64,000 bases of DNA from Acaricomes phytoseiuli DSM 14247 (GTDB taxonomy: Bacteria > Actinomycetota > Actinomycetes > Actinomycetales > Micrococcaceae), in assembly GCF_000376245.1 (NCBI RefSeq), contig NZ_AQXM01000063.1:78362-142361 (forward strand), in the 5' to 3' direction. The notes beneath the pieces were generated by a model. That model saw only the letters and a list, made by a program, of their open reading frames with translations. It was not told the origin of the DNA and did no database searches. Shown in pieces: positions 17,699 through 26,687 of the stretch. Numbering within the stretch: position 1 is the first letter of the stretch; every line of letters starts with the position of its first letter. The translations under genes were made by a program, and so were the position numbers.

Positions 17699-18073
17699 AT
17701 GAACGTGTTGGTTTCTGATGCTGCAGTATCGGCAGCCCCGATGGAAGATGTTCACGTGTCGCAGGGCGGAGGGCTCAAGCTGACCCGTCGCGGGCGCTTC
17801 GTGCTGATCGCCCTGCCCATGCTTCTCGTGGCCACTGCACTACTCGTGGCGATAGGTTTCTTGACCTCACCGCTGAAAGCCGGCACGGAGCCCCTCCTCG
17901 GAACCGGGGCGGTCGCCGTCACGGTCCAGCCGGGGGACTCCCTCTGGTCGCTCGCGGGTCAGGCTGCCCTGCCTCGGGACGCCGGTGATGTCGTTGCTGA
18001 AATCGTCGAGCTCAATAGCCTGAGCAGTGCGGTACTGCAGCCCGGGCAGTCGATCCTCCTGCCGAGCCGCTGA
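17699..18073 (+). CDS. SOS-linked LysM membrane protein (Rv2719c/DivS-position gene)
   Basis: A 124-residue protein: cytoplasmic basic N-terminus (about 1-36), one membrane helix (FVLIALPMLLVATALLVAIGFL), then an extracellular LysM domain (VTVQPGDSLWSLAGQ to LQPGQSILLPSR) that binds peptidoglycan. Genes in this position, divergent from lexA, encode damage-induced division inhibitors or wall-active proteins in relatives (Rv2719c/ChiZ in mycobacteria, DivS in corynebacteria). The two LexA boxes in the shared 286-bp gap support the same role here. ATG 17699 has GAAAGG upstream. The checkpoint function is inferred from context. Confidence 0.85.
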   Translation: MNVLVSDAAVSAAPMEDVHVSQGGGLKLTRRGRFVLIALPMLLVATALLVAIGFLTSPLKAGTEPLLGTGAVAVTVQPGDSLWSLAGQAALPRDAGDVVAEIVELNSLSSAVLQPGQSILLPSR

Positions 18074-18114
18074 GGCTGTAGCCAGTTGCCGTCATTGCAC
18101 AGAGCTGGCTCGAC

Positions 18115-18120
18115 TACAAT
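18115..18120 (+). promoter_or_regulatory. -10 box for leaderless hisC transcript
   Basis: TACAAT ends 6 nt before the GTG at 18127, with no ribosome site. It implies the his cluster has its own promoter, separate from the LysM gene. Confidence 0.55.
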
Positions 18121-18126
18121 GGATCG

Positions 18127-19281
18127 GTGAGTAATCGATCGTTCCAGGAGGCTCCAGTGGCCTCGCGCGCTGAGCGACTGAAACGGCTTCCCCTGAGGGA
18201 TAACCTGCGCGGACTGGAGCCGTATGGCGCGCCGCAGCTGCAGGCTCCGGTGCTGCTCAACGTCAATGAGAACACCTACGGTATTCCCGAGAGCGTACGG
18301 CATGCCATGATCCGCCGGGTCGAGCAGGAACTCAAGACGCTCAATAGATACCCGGACCGTGAATTCACTGAGCTGCGAACAGCACTTGCGCGGTACCTCG
18401 GTCACGAGCTGACCGCAGAGAATATCTGGGCGGCCAATGGATCCAACGAAGTGCTCCAGCAGATGATGCAGGCCTTCGGCGGCCCTGGTCGTTCATTGCT
18501 CAGCTTCCCTCCCACCTATTCCATGTACCCTCTGCTCGCGAGTGCCACGGATACTGAGTACCTGAGCGGATTCCGGGATGAGGACTTCCAGATCTCCGCA
18601 GAGTCGGCGGCTGCGCAAGTGAAAACTCAGGCCCCTGAGCTCATCGTCCTGTGCTCTCCGAATAATCCCACCGGCACAGCCCTGAGCCTCGAGGTGATCG
18701 AGGCCGTCTACACGGCCAGCGAGCCGTACCGCAGTATCGTCATCGTGGATGAAGCCTATGCCGAATTCGCCCGCCCGGGGACGCCGAGCGCGCTCACCTT
18801 GCTGCCTGGCAGGGAACGGCTCGTCGTTTCCCGTACGATGAGCAAAGCCTTCGCGCTGGCCGGGGCCCGGCTCGGCTATCTGGCGGCGGCTCCGGAAGTC
18901 ACCGATGCTCTGCGCCTGGTTCGTCTGCCGTATCATCTTTCGGCGCTGACACAGGCTGCCGCACTGGCGGCCTTAGACCACTCCGAAGCGCTGCAGGCGG
19001 AGGTGGAGCAGATCAAAGCCCAGCGCGACAGGATCGCCGAGCGTCTGGCTCAGCTCGGCCTGAAGCCCGCAGAATCCGACGCCAACTTCGTCTTCTTCCG
19101 GGGGGTCACCGACCCACAGCAGCTCTGGCGCGAGCTTCTAGACGCCGGTGTGCTCATCCGGGACGTCGGGTTCGCCGGCGCCCTGCGGGTCACGGCCGGA
19201 ACCCCGCAGGAGACCACTGCCTTTCTTGACGCGATGGAACGCATCCTGCAGGCTGAGCCGACCCTTGTGCACCATGACTGA
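18127..19281 (+). CDS. hisC: Histidinol-phosphate aminotransferase
   Basis: PLP-dependent aminotransferase of histidine biosynthesis (imidazole-acetol phosphate to histidinol phosphate). The 384 residues include LNVNENTYG, the LCSPNNPTG motif, VDEAYAEFA with the conserved aspartate, the PLP lysine in [17 protein letters not shown], and a C-terminal LRVTAGT. The start is GTG 18127, 6 nt after a TACAAT box. In related genomes hisD precedes hisC, but here the LysM gene ends only 53 nt upstream and hisD is not present. Confidence 0.95.
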   Translation: MSNRSFQEAPVASRAERLKRLPLRDNLRGLEPYGAPQLQAPVLLNVNENTYGIPESVRHAMIRRVEQELKTLNRYPDREFTELRTALARYLGHELTAENIWAANGSNEVLQQMMQAFGGPGRSLLSFPPTYSMYPLLASATDTEYLSGFRDEDFQISAESAAAQVKTQAPELIVLCSPNNPTGTALSLEVIEAVYTASEPYRSIVIVDEAYAEFARPGTPSALTLLPGRERLVVSRTMSKAFALAGARLGYLAAAPEVTDALRLVRLPYHLSALTQAAALAALDHSEALQAEVEQIKAQRDRIAERLAQLGLKPAESDANFVFFRGVTDPQQLWRELLDAGVLIRDVGFAGALRVTAGTPQETTAFLDAMERILQAEPTLVHHD

Positions 19282-19361
19282 CGCCGTCATCTCTGTGCTG
19301 CATCATCCGGAGAGCCCCGAAGCCAAGAAGATCTGCGAACCGAGCCCAGAAAAGGATCACC

Positions 19362-19964
19362 ATGAGTAACCGCACCGCGCGACTGGACCGAGGCACCTCC
19401 GAGTCTTCGGTATCGCTGGAACTCGACCTGGACGGTAGCGGTCAATCTGATATCGACACCACGGTGCCGTTCTACGACCACATGCTGACAGCCTTCTCGA
19501 AGCACTCTCTGATCGACCTGCGCATCCGAGCCAGCGGGGACACCGATATCGATGTGCATCACACGGTAGAGGACGTTGCGATCACCCTGGGCGAAGCGCT
19601 GCGCCTAGCGCTGGGGGACAAAGCCGGTATCCGGCGATTCGGTGAAGCCACGGTGCCTCTCGACGAAGCGCTGAGCCAAGCAGTGGTCGATCTCTCCGGC
19701 CGGCCGTACCTGGTCCATGACGGTGAGCCGGCGGGGCAGGAATACCACTTGATTGGCGGCCACTTCACCGGCTCGCTCACCCGACACGTCTTCGAAGCCA
19801 TCACCCTGCATGCGCAGATCTGCCTGCACATGCTGGTTCTCGCCGGACGGGACCCGCACCACATCGTGGAGTCCCAGTTCAAAGCCTTCGCCAGGGCGCT
19901 GCGCGCTGCCGTAGAGCCAGATCCGAGGGTCACGGGAATCCCCTCCACCAAAGGGCTTTTATGA
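19362..19964 (+). CDS. hisB: Imidazoleglycerol-phosphate dehydratase
   Basis: Manganese-dependent dehydratase making imidazole acetol phosphate. The 200-residue monofunctional enzyme shows the paired metal-binding motifs [10 protein letters not shown] and DPHHIVES plus [13 protein letters not shown]. It begins at ATG 19362 with AAAGGA upstream and ends in a 4-bp ATGA overlap with hisH. An 80-nt gap after hisC holds no supported gene. Confidence 0.97.
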   Translation: MSNRTARLDRGTSESSVSLELDLDGSGQSDIDTTVPFYDHMLTAFSKHSLIDLRIRASGDTDIDVHHTVEDVAITLGEALRLALGDKAGIRRFGEATVPLDEALSQAVVDLSGRPYLVHDGEPAGQEYHLIGGHFTGSLTRHVFEAITLHAQICLHMLVLAGRDPHHIVESQFKAFARALRAAVEPDPRVTGIPSTKGLL

Positions 19965-20644
19965 AGCCCTCCGTCACGGTTCTTGATTACGGCTCAGGCA
20001 ATGTGCGCTCTGCGGTGCGGGCCCTTGAGCAGGCCGGTGCGCACGTCACGTTGAGCGCAGATGCGGAGCTGGCCTTCGCTGCAGATGGCTTGGTCGTACC
20101 CGGCGTCGGGGCCTTCGCCACGGTGATGGAAGAACTCCGAGAGGTGGGCGGATTGCCTCTGATCGGACGCCGGGTGGCAGGCGGCAGGCCGGTTCTCGGC
20201 ATCTGCGTCGGCTTGCAGGTGCTCTTCGAGGCGGGAGTCGAACACGGGCAGCGAACCGAAGGCATGGGGGAGTGGCCCGGAGTGGTCGAGCCGCTTCCGG
20301 CGGAGAGCGTAGCCGTTCCGCATATGGGGTGGAACACCGTGGACGCTTCGGCGGACAGCGTTCTCTTCCGAGGGCTGCATGACGAACGTTTCTATTTCGT
20401 CCACTCCTACGCCGTCCAGAGTTGGGATTTCGATGTCGCCCAGCCCAAGATGAGACCGCCCCAGGTGACCTGGAGCGAACACGGAGCCCGGTTCATCGCA
20501 GCCGTGGAGAACGGCCCGCTCAGCGCCACTCAGTTCCACCCGGAGAAGTCCGGTGCAGCAGGAGCCAGGCTATTGCGCAACTGGGTGGATTCGATCAATA
20601 AGAAAAAGACCGGAGCAGCCGCTCAGATGGGAGACCACCGATGA
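19961..20644 (+). CDS. hisH: Imidazole glycerol phosphate synthase subunit HisH
   Basis: Glutaminase subunit that supplies ammonia to HisF. Class I amidotransferase features are clear: [10 protein letters not shown] at the start, oxyanion segment VPGVGAF, nucleophile Cys82 in GICVGLQ, and the catalytic His/Glu pair in QFHPEKSG. The 227-residue length is typical. It overlaps hisB by 4 bp and the next small gene by 4 bp, so the set is tightly coupled. hisF, its partner, is not in this window. Confidence 0.96.
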   Translation: MKPSVTVLDYGSGNVRSAVRALEQAGAHVTLSADAELAFAADGLVVPGVGAFATVMEELREVGGLPLIGRRVAGGRPVLGICVGLQVLFEAGVEHGQRTEGMGEWPGVVEPLPAESVAVPHMGWNTVDASADSVLFRGLHDERFYFVHSYAVQSWDFDVAQPKMRPPQVTWSEHGARFIAAVENGPLSATQFHPEKSGAAGARLLRNWVDSINKKKTGAAAQMGDHR

Positions 20645-20793
20645 ACTCACTTCTCTTGATGGGACTCGCCGGCCTGCTGGTCGGCGGTGCGATCTCCTTC
20701 TGGCAGCAGAAGACCAAGCGCTGGATCCCGGTGAGTTTCGGCGTGCTCGCGATCATGTCCTTTGCCGCCGCGTACCTGGTGAACCTGTCTTGA
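20641..20793 (+). CDS. Small two-helix membrane protein in the his operon
   Basis: A 50-residue protein not attributable to a named family. It opens [20 protein letters not shown] (membrane helix), has a short basic turn (QQKTKRW), and a second helix ([17 protein letters not shown]) ending NLS. The ATG overlaps the hisH stop (ATGA), showing translational coupling, and GC-rich third positions look coding. I recall unnamed small membrane ORFs in this position in Micrococcaceae his clusters. It has no known role in histidine synthesis. Confidence 0.75.
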   Translation: MNSLLLMGLAGLLVGGAISFWQQKTKRWIPVSFGVLAIMSFAAAYLVNLS

Positions 20794-20856
20794 GAAAATC
20801 TGTTCTGAGACACGAGAAGTGAAGTCCGAAGCACTGATGCGAACTGGAGAAAGAAC

Positions 20857-21591
20857 ATGAGCGAAGCCATCCTCGAACTGCTACCCGCTGTCGACGTTGC
20901 CGACGGCCAGGCTGTGCGCTTAGTCCAGGGCGAGGCCGGCAGCGAGAGCCATTACGGGGCGCCTCTGGCGGCGGCCTTGGCCTGGCAGGATGCAGGCGCT
21001 GAATGGATTCACCTGGTGGATCTCGATGCGGCTTTCGGCAGGGGCACCAATCTGCCGCTCCTGGCCGAAGTGATCGCTGAACTCGAGGTCAAAGTCGAGC
21101 TTTCCGGCGGTATCCGCGATGACGCCTCTCTCATCGCTGCTCTGGAACTAGGGGCTACCCGGGTGAATCTGGGTACCGCGGCGCTGGAAGACCCGGAATG
21201 GACCGCAACGGTGATCGAACGCTTCGGGGACCGGATTGCAGTGGGGCTCGATGTGCGCGGTACGACTCTCGCGGCGCGGGGCTGGACCAAGGAGGGCGGC
21301 GATCTCTGGGAAGTCTTGGCCCGTCTGGAAGACGCCGGATGCACCCGCTACGTGGTAACCGATGTGACTAAGGACGGAACATTGCGCGGGCCCAACCTCG
21401 AGCTACTGCGGGAAGTCCTGGAACGCACCGGGAAGCCCGTCGTCGCATCCGGAGGGATCGCCACGCTGGATGACCTGCGGGCTCTGCGCGACCTCGTCCC
21501 GCTGGGACTGGAGGGGGCGATTGTCGGCAAGGCACTGTATTCCGGTGCCTTCACGCTGCCCGAAGCCCTCGATGTCGCGGGCTGCCGGTGA
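20857..21591 (+). CDS. priA: Bifunctional HisA/TrpF isomerase PriA
   Basis: Beta/alpha-barrel phosphoribosyl isomerase. In actinobacteria this single enzyme does both the ProFAR (histidine) and PRA (tryptophan) isomerisations. The 244 residues show [19 protein letters not shown] with the first catalytic Asp, [27 protein letters not shown], and [10 protein letters not shown] with the second catalytic Asp. The dual function is inferred from taxonomy and the actinobacterial sequence type. ATG 20857 has GGAGAAA upstream. Confidence 0.93.
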   Translation: MSEAILELLPAVDVADGQAVRLVQGEAGSESHYGAPLAAALAWQDAGAEWIHLVDLDAAFGRGTNLPLLAEVIAELEVKVELSGGIRDDASLIAALELGATRVNLGTAALEDPEWTATVIERFGDRIAVGLDVRGTTLAARGWTKEGGDLWEVLARLEDAGCTRYVVTDVTKDGTLRGPNLELLREVLERTGKPVVASGGIATLDDLRALRDLVPLGLEGAIVGKALYSGAFTLPEALDVAGCR

Positions 21592-22532
21592 CCGGGAAGA
21601 GCCAGTCACCGGGCAGTAGGCCTTTACCGGCGCACATCGTGGCCGCGCTGACAGCTCAAGGCACCGAGAACCTTGCAGACTCCGCAGGGCAGCCGTGGGC
21701 GGGCCGTGACCTGAGTGAAGCAACTGCGCCTTATCACCGTTACAAAGGAGACGATGGCACTGCCGCAGCCGATTATCACGATGCTCTTGATGCGCTTGTC
21801 GCGGGGACCGGCTCGGAAGCTGAAGTCGTCGCGGCGCTGGCGGCTTGTCGAGTATTCGTTCCCATCGTGGCGGAATTGGCCGAGCACAGCGAGCACCCTG
21901 GAGGCACAGGGGAGGCCGGGCGCAACGGGCTCAGCGGGGACAAAGAGTCGGATATGGTCTTGGTGATGCTCAGCGCCCCGGACGGCCGCCAGGCACTGCC
22001 CGTTTTCAGCGACCCGGAAAAGCTCAGGCACTGGCATCCGCAGGCCAGGCCCGTTCCGGTCTCCGCGCCGCGCGCTGCGCTTTCCGCAGTTTCGGAGAAG
22101 GCCCAGTTGATGGTGGTCGATCCAGCGGCGGAGCAGACCTTCGTGGTTCGCAGGCCGGCTCTCTGGGCGATAGCGCAGCAGCGTCTTTGGGCGCCCAGCT
22201 ATCAGGATGCCGAGGTGCACGCCCGTATTCGGTCGCTTCTGATCGAGGGCTTGACGGCGGGGGCTAAGCTGGGCGAGGGGAACCTGAGAGGGATCGATAT
22301 CATGGCTGCCCCGGGTATCCGGAGCGTTGGAGCCGGCGGTCAGCTGATACCGGGTGGCGGTGCCGGGCCGGAGCTGCGCATCGTTCTCCTCCTCCGCCCA
22401 GGGCTGAACCAGGCTGAGCTGGACCAGAGCATCGCCCGGGCCGAGGCGCTACTCGGAGCTGACGAGCTTTTCGCTCAACGCGTGGACTCGGTGCAGATCA
22501 GTGTGCAGGGAGCCGGCTCGGCAAGGCACTGA
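21588..22532 (+). CDS. SseB family protein
   Basis: A 314-residue protein with the SseB N-terminal domain in the middle: [45 protein letters not shown], then a C-terminal half with repeated hydrophobic strands ([29 protein letters not shown]). The function of the family is unclear, although E. coli SseB was first linked to serine sensitivity. Start GTG 21588 overlaps the priA stop (GTGA), as in other actinobacterial his clusters, which suggests coupled expression without a histidine role. Confidence 0.85.
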   Translation: MTGKSQSPGSRPLPAHIVAALTAQGTENLADSAGQPWAGRDLSEATAPYHRYKGDDGTAAADYHDALDALVAGTGSEAEVVAALAACRVFVPIVAELAEHSEHPGGTGEAGRNGLSGDKESDMVLVMLSAPDGRQALPVFSDPEKLRHWHPQARPVPVSAPRAALSAVSEKAQLMVVDPAAEQTFVVRRPALWAIAQQRLWAPSYQDAEVHARIRSLLIEGLTAGAKLGEGNLRGIDIMAAPGIRSVGAGGQLIPGGGAGPELRIVLLLRPGLNQAELDQSIARAEALLGADELFAQRVDSVQISVQGAGSARH

Positions 22533-22627
22533 TCCGGTAAGCCTGGTGAGCGGCCTGGGCGAAAACAGCAGCAAGAGAGTAAGAATGCCTGCGTGAATCA
22601 GGCCGCGTCAGGAAAGGCGGACATGCA

Positions 22628-23938
22628 ATGAACTTCGGGCACTATCAGCAGCTGCTCAGCCAGAAATCTGTGCGTCGTCTTCTCCTGGTAGCGATACTGG
22701 CCCGAGTGCCGCATGCTGCTGCCGGCCTGATCCTGACCCTTCACGTGGTCAACTCGCTGGGCCTCGACTACACCGCTGCGGGCGGGGTCACCGCCGCGGT
22801 GACCCTGGGTATCAGCATGGGGGCGCCGTGGCGCGGACGGATTCTGGACCGCAAGGGACTGCGACGCACTCTGATCCCGTCGATCATCGCCGAAGTCGTG
22901 ATCTGGTCGACCGCTGGCTTCCTGCCCTACTTTCTGCTGCTCGTAGCTGCTTTCATCGGCGGCGCACTGGCCGTCCCGGTATTCACCGTGGTCCGGAAGG
23001 CCCTGGCGGTGATGGTCTCGCAGCAGCAGCGCCGCACCGCGTACACCCTGGATTCGATCAGCTCGGAACTGACCTTCATCATCGGCCCCGCCCTCGGCGT
23101 CATCCTGGCCACGGTCAACAGCCATTTGGCTCTGATCGTCGTCGGTGTCGCCTCATCGGCCGCGGGTGCCTTCCTCTACTGGTTCAACCCGCCGACCCAC
23201 TCTGGTGCGCCGGGCACGTACCAGCCTGAAAAAGAAGAGATCATCGCCACGGAGGAAACTCTGCCGGTCGTCGTCACACCCGGAAGCTCGCTTTCCGCGC
23301 AGAGTCGACTGCGCGGCTGGGGCCGCCGATTGCGCGGGAATCTCAGCTGGTTCACCATGGATGTAGCCGTGGTTCTCGCAACGGCTACGGGTGCCGGACT
23401 CATGCTCATTGGTACCGATATCGCGATGGTCGCGACGGTACGGAGTTATGACCGGCAAGGCGATATCGGCATCGTCTTCGCCGCATGGGGTCTTGCCTCT
23501 ATTATCGGCGGCCTGATCTACGGTGCCATGCAGCGGCGGATCAACCCTCTTTCGCTACTCTTGGGCATGGCTCTGCTCACTTTTCCGCTGGCGCTCGCTA
23601 CGGACACGTTGAGCCTAGTTCTTTTGGCGATGCCAGCGGGTCTGCTCGTGGCCCCGGTACTCGCGGCGTCATCGGAGCGGCTGGCAGATTTGGTACCGGA
23701 GCATCGCCGGGGTGAGGCGATGGGCTGGTACGGCTCAGCACTGACCTTAGGTGCTGCTCTGGGCGCTCCACTGACCGGCGCCGTAATGGACGCGACAGCA
23801 TCCTGGGTCGGTTTCCTCGCGATCGCCGGAATCGGCCTGATGATCGCCCTCATAGGAGTCCTGGTCACGCTACTGCGGCATCGAAAGTCTGCTCAGCGTA
23901 GCGACGCGGTGCGGAACCTCAGCCGACCGCTCCGGTGA
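22628..23938 (+). CDS. MFS transporter
   Basis: A 436-residue major facilitator with about 12 membrane helices and a long central loop (about 195-250). The GRILDRKGLRRTL segment after helix 2 is the classic MFS motif A variant, and helix 5 contains RRGEAMGWYGSALTLGAALGAPLTG, typical of drug or sugar efflux members. Substrate unknown. ATG 22628 follows AAAGGCGG. Its 3' end overlaps the convergent DUF1844 gene by 20 bp. Confidence 0.85.
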   Translation: MNFGHYQQLLSQKSVRRLLLVAILARVPHAAAGLILTLHVVNSLGLDYTAAGGVTAAVTLGISMGAPWRGRILDRKGLRRTLIPSIIAEVVIWSTAGFLPYFLLLVAAFIGGALAVPVFTVVRKALAVMVSQQQRRTAYTLDSISSELTFIIGPALGVILATVNSHLALIVVGVASSAAGAFLYWFNPPTHSGAPGTYQPEKEEIIATEETLPVVVTPGSSLSAQSRLRGWGRRLRGNLSWFTMDVAVVLATATGAGLMLIGTDIAMVATVRSYDRQGDIGIVFAAWGLASIIGGLIYGAMQRRINPLSLLLGMALLTFPLALATDTLSLVLLAMPAGLLVAPVLAASSERLADLVPEHRRGEAMGWYGSALTLGAALGAPLTGAVMDATASWVGFLAIAGIGLMIALIGVLVTLLRHRKSAQRSDAVRNLSRPLR

Positions 23939-24299
23939 ATTTCTCGCCGGGGCCCTGACCCGGAGCATCGGGCAGTACCGAGGCTTCCCGGAAGGCGAGT
24001 TGCAGGGAACGCAGCCCGTCGCGTAACGGTGCGGCGTGCTGACTGCCGATCTCCGGCGCGGCTGCGGTGACGAACCCGGCCAGGGCGGTGATCAGCTTGC
24101 GGGCTTCATCGAGATCTTTCAAACTCTCAGCATCCGGCCCCTCGGACAAACCGACTTTCACTGCGGCCGCGCTCATCAAGTGAACGGCCGCGGTGGTGAT
24201 CACCTCGACCGCAGGCACCTCGGCGATATCCCGTAATGCCCCGGAGTTGGTGCCGGTGTCATCCAGTGAATCAGAAGAAGTAGGGGCTGAATCGCTCAT
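23919..24299 (-). CDS. DUF1844 family protein
   Basis: A 126-residue mostly helical protein with the family core EVITTAAVHLMSAAAVKVGLSEGP and LDEARKLITALAGFV. Function unknown. In actinobacteria it regularly sits divergent from infC, as here. An in-frame GTG at 24305 would add two residues, but ATG 24299 lies 8 nt after TATACA (24313-24308, minus strand), consistent with a leaderless message. Confidence 0.85.
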   Translation of the reverse strand: MSDSAPTSSDSLDDTGTNSGALRDIAEVPAVEVITTAAVHLMSAAAVKVGLSEGPDAESLKDLDEARKLITALAGFVTAAAPEIGSQHAAPLRDGLRSLQLAFREASVLPDAPGQGPGEKFTGAVG

Positions 24300-24307
24300 G
24301 CTCACAG

Positions 24308-24313
24308 TGTATA
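24308..24313 (-). promoter_or_regulatory. -10 box for leaderless DUF1844 transcript
   Basis: TATACA on the minus strand, 8 nt before the ATG at 24299, with no Shine-Dalgarno sequence. Confidence 0.45.
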
Positions 24314-24370
24314 CAAGCTAGCTGCGGGTAGCGGCCCTGCGCCAGTGCCCGCGGCAGACGCTCTTTCTGT

Positions 24371-24376
24371 TAGACT
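24371..24376 (+). promoter_or_regulatory. -10 box of the infC-rpmI-rplT promoter
   Basis: TAGACT, placing the transcription start near 24383 and giving infC a leader of about 265 nt. No convincing -35. Confidence 0.4.
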
Positions 24377-24388
24377 TATACGTGACCG

Positions 24389-24447
24389 GCTGGAATATCC
24401 TGGCAGCCTTTCATGTTGAGAACAGCATGACGGCTGGGATATCCAGC
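24389..24447 (+). ncRNA. Structured hairpin in the infC leader
   Basis: Long imperfect hairpin near the predicted 5' end. GCTGG and ATATCC pair with GGATAT and CCAGC, CAGCC pairs with GGCTG, and an inner TCATG/CATGA stem caps it. The position suggests a regulatory RNA element for the initiation-factor/ribosomal-protein operon. Confidence 0.5.
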
Positions 24448-24568
24448 TTGCAAGCGGAGTTCTCTCCCACCTGTCGACCCGTTCAATCGATCAGCTCAGA
24501 CTCATCGGAACGGAGTTGCCTGGTTACAGGTCGGTGGAATCGAGTCCAACTCAGTTCCCCGAATCTTG

Positions 24569-24609
24569 AGGCCTTCGATTGCACCGGTAATCGGGGGCCT
24601 TCTCTTTTT
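24569..24609 (+). terminator. Intrinsic terminator / attenuator inside the infC leader
   Basis: AGGCC and CGATT pair with AATCG and GGCCT around an 8-nt loop, followed at once by TCTCTTTTT. It lies 41 nt before the infC start, so it would stop transcription before the gene. This is the layout of an attenuator, known for infC leaders in Bacillus. Confidence 0.65.
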
Positions 24610-24649
24610 GCCGGTGTCCTTGAACAGTAAGAACCTACAGGAGTCACAC

Positions 24650-25684
24650 ATTAGCGAGCCACGAATCAATGACCGTATTCGCGTCCCTGAAGTGCGCTTA
24701 GTCGGTCCCGCCGGCGAGCAGGTCGGCATTGTCCGCATCGAGGATGCACTGCGCTTGGCCGCGGAATCGGATCTGGACTTGGTTGAGGTTGCACCGACGA
24801 CTAAGCCGCCGGTGGCCAAGCTTATGGATTTCGGCAAGTACAAATACGAGGCGGCGGTCAAAGCCCGTGAAGCCCGGAAGAACCAGACGAACACCGTTCT
24901 GAAGGAAATCCGGTTCCGCCTGAAAATCGACACGCATGATTACGAGACGAAGACCGGGCACGCACTGCGCTTCCTGGGGGCTGGAGACAAGGTCAAGGCC
25001 ATGATCCAGTTCCGTGGGCGTGAGCAGCAGCGCCCTGAAATGGGCATCCGGTTGCTCCAGCGTTTCGCTGAGGACGTCGCTTCGGTGGGTGCTGTGGAAT
25101 CGGCCCCGAGGATCGACGGCCGAAATATGGTGATGGTGGTCGGCCCGTTGAAAAACAAGGCCGAAGCCAAAGCCGAGGCTCGGCGCGCCGCGCAGAAAGC
25201 TAAGGCCAAGGAAAAAGTTGATGTCGACAAGGGTGCAGCCCCGATGACTCAGAGCCTGGCCGACGCTATGCCGGAGGCGTTGAAAGAAGCTCAAGAACCT
25301 CAAGAAAAGCAGCAGGAAGAAGCCGCACAGGCTATTGCGACCGCTGAAACGGCTGAAGCAGTAACCGAGGCTGAGACTGCCACCGCTGTGATCGAAGAAG
25401 CTGAAAAAGCTGAAGAGACAACGGAGAGCGAGCCGATGAAAGCGGCGTCGGCGAAACCGGCCGCAGCCAAGCCCGCGGCGGCTAAACCCGCCGCGAAACC
25501 GGCGGCGAAGCCAGCCGCCAAACCAGCAGCTGCTAAGGCGGCGGCGAAGCCAGCAGCTGCTAAGGCGGCGGCGAAGCCAGCAGCTGCTAAGGCGGCGGCG
25601 AAACCCGCCGCGAAACCGGCTGCGGCTAAACCCGCTACCAAGCCCGCCCCTAAACCGGGTGGGAGCAAAAGCTCACAGAAATAA
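24650..25684 (+). CDS. infC: Translation initiation factor IF-3 with AUU start and long AKP-rich tail
   Basis: IF-3 prevents premature subunit joining and proofreads start codons. AUU 24650 is chosen because AGGAG (24639-24643) is spaced 6 nt before it and the protein then begins [19 protein letters not shown], the normal IF-3 opening. AUU starts are conserved for infC and give autoregulation. The N-domain, linker and C-domain fill residues 1-180. A low-complexity tail of about 160 residues follows: Glu/Ala/Thr-rich, then (A/P)AKPA repeats encoded partly by 27-bp tandem repeats. Such tails occur in actinobacterial IF-3 proteins. Total 344 residues. Confidence 0.95.
   Translation: MSEPRINDRIRVPEVRLVGPAGEQVGIVRIEDALRLAAESDLDLVEVAPTTKPPVAKLMDFGKYKYEAAVKAREARKNQTNTVLKEIRFRLKIDTHDYETKTGHALRFLGAGDKVKAMIQFRGREQQRPEMGIRLLQRFAEDVASVGAVESAPRIDGRNMVMVVGPLKNKAEAKAEARRAAQKAKAKEKVDVDKGAAPMTQSLADAMPEALKEAQEPQEKQQEEAAQAIATAETAEAVTEAETATAVIEEAEKAEETTESEPMKAASAKPAAAKPAAAKPAAKPAAKPAAKPAAAKAAAKPAAAKAAAKPAAAKAAAKPAAKPAAAKPATKPAPKPGGSKSSQK
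25526..25606 (+). repeat. 27-bp tandem repeats in the infC tail
   Basis: A nine-codon unit (AAAKAAAKP) at 25526-25552 is repeated exactly at 25553-25579, with a third copy identical for its first 21 bases. Copy number may vary between strains. Confidence 0.85.
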
Positions 25685-25792
25685 GGCTGACGAGAATCTC
25701 TGATTCCAGTCGCCAGGATGACCCCGGCTGTTCGTCAGGACAGCTCCCCGAGTACCGTCAGGTGTTGGCGGACAGAGTAAGGAGATCGGCTC

Positions 25793-25987
25793 ATGCCGAA
25801 GATGAAGACCCATAGCGGCGCTAAGAAGCGCTTCAAAGTAACCGGTACCGGCAAGCTGAAGCGTCAGCAGGCTAACCGCCGCCACTACTTAGAGCACAAG
25901 CCGTCGACCTTGACCCGTCGCCTTGCAGCGGACAAGATCGTGGCCCCCGCAGACACCAAGACCCTGAAGCGGATGCTCGGCCTCTGA
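25793..25987 (+). CDS. rpmI: 50S ribosomal protein L35
   Basis: A 64-residue basic protein with the complete family signature [21 protein letters not shown] and the C-terminal LKRMLGL. AAGGAG lies upstream of ATG 25793. It belongs to the infC-rpmI-rplT operon. The 108-nt gap after infC contains no obvious gene. Confidence 0.98.
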   Translation: MPKMKTHSGAKKRFKVTGTGKLKRQQANRRHYLEHKPSTLTRRLAADKIVAPADTKTLKRMLGL

Positions 25988-26114
25988 GGCTCTGCCCTTC
26001 AGCAGTCGACTGAATTCGAATCTTTTCCTCCAGCCGGTGTTTAGCCGGCTCTGAATAAAGCTTTCCGGTCCTGGTCTGGTACCAGCGGAAGATTGAGAAC
26101 TAAGGAGTACGCAC

Positions 26115-26492
26115 GTGGCACGTGTGAAGCGGGCGGTCAACGCCCATAAGAAGCGCCGGGTTATCCTCGAGCGGGCCAGCGGATACCGCGGCCAGCGCTC
26201 AAGGCTGTACCGCAAGGCCAAAGAGCAGCTGCTGCACTCGTTCGTGTACAGCTACAACGACCGGCGCAAGCGCAAAGGCGATTTCCGCCGGCTCTGGATC
26301 CAGCGGATCAACGCTGCTTCCCGCGCTAACGGCCTGACCTACAACCGGCTGATTCAGGGGCTGAAGGCAGCTTCGATCGAAGTCGATCGCCGTATGCTCG
26401 CAGAGCTCGCAGTGAATGATGCCGCAGCTTTCGCCGGTCTGGTGAAGCTGGCTAAAGAAGCGCTTCCTGCTGACGTCAAGGCGGCTAGCTGA
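26115..26492 (+). CDS. rplT: 50S ribosomal protein L20
   Basis: A 125-residue large-subunit assembly protein. GTG 26115 starts [35 protein letters not shown], the standard basic N-terminal extension, followed by the globular domain. AAGGAG lies upstream. In several bacteria L20 represses its own operon. A weak hairpin (AGCCGG/CCGGCT, 26032-26050) lies in the rpmI-rplT gap, but nothing shows it is the L20 site. Confidence 0.98.
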   Translation: MARVKRAVNAHKKRRVILERASGYRGQRSRLYRKAKEQLLHSFVYSYNDRRKRKGDFRRLWIQRINAASRANGLTYNRLIQGLKAASIEVDRRMLAELAVNDAAAFAGLVKLAKEALPADVKAAS

Positions 26493-26559
26493 ATTAGTCC
26501 CGCATGAATGGCAGCACTGAGCTGACCCATTCATCGGAAGACTACGATTGCCGACAGAT

Positions 26560-26603
26560 TTCAGGCCCGGCCCAAGCTTTTCGGAGCTTGGGCCGGGCCT
26601 GAA
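26560..26603 (+). terminator. Strong terminator after rplT
   Basis: Perfect 19-bp stem (26560-26578 with 26585-26603) around a TTTCGG hexaloop, about 70 nt after the rplT stop. The U-tract is poor, as in many actinobacterial terminators. Confidence 0.85.
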
Positions 26604-26687
26604 GCCTATCTTGATGCAGATGATGCATCCAGCACACCAATATGCTTGAGGGAGAAGAGCCCGGATCAGAAAGGGGGCAGCGCACCT

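Noticed and set aside
25440..25670. Repetitive tract resembling a CRISPR or minisatellite
   Set aside because: It is in-frame coding for the AKP-rich IF-3 tail. Units abut without unique spacers.
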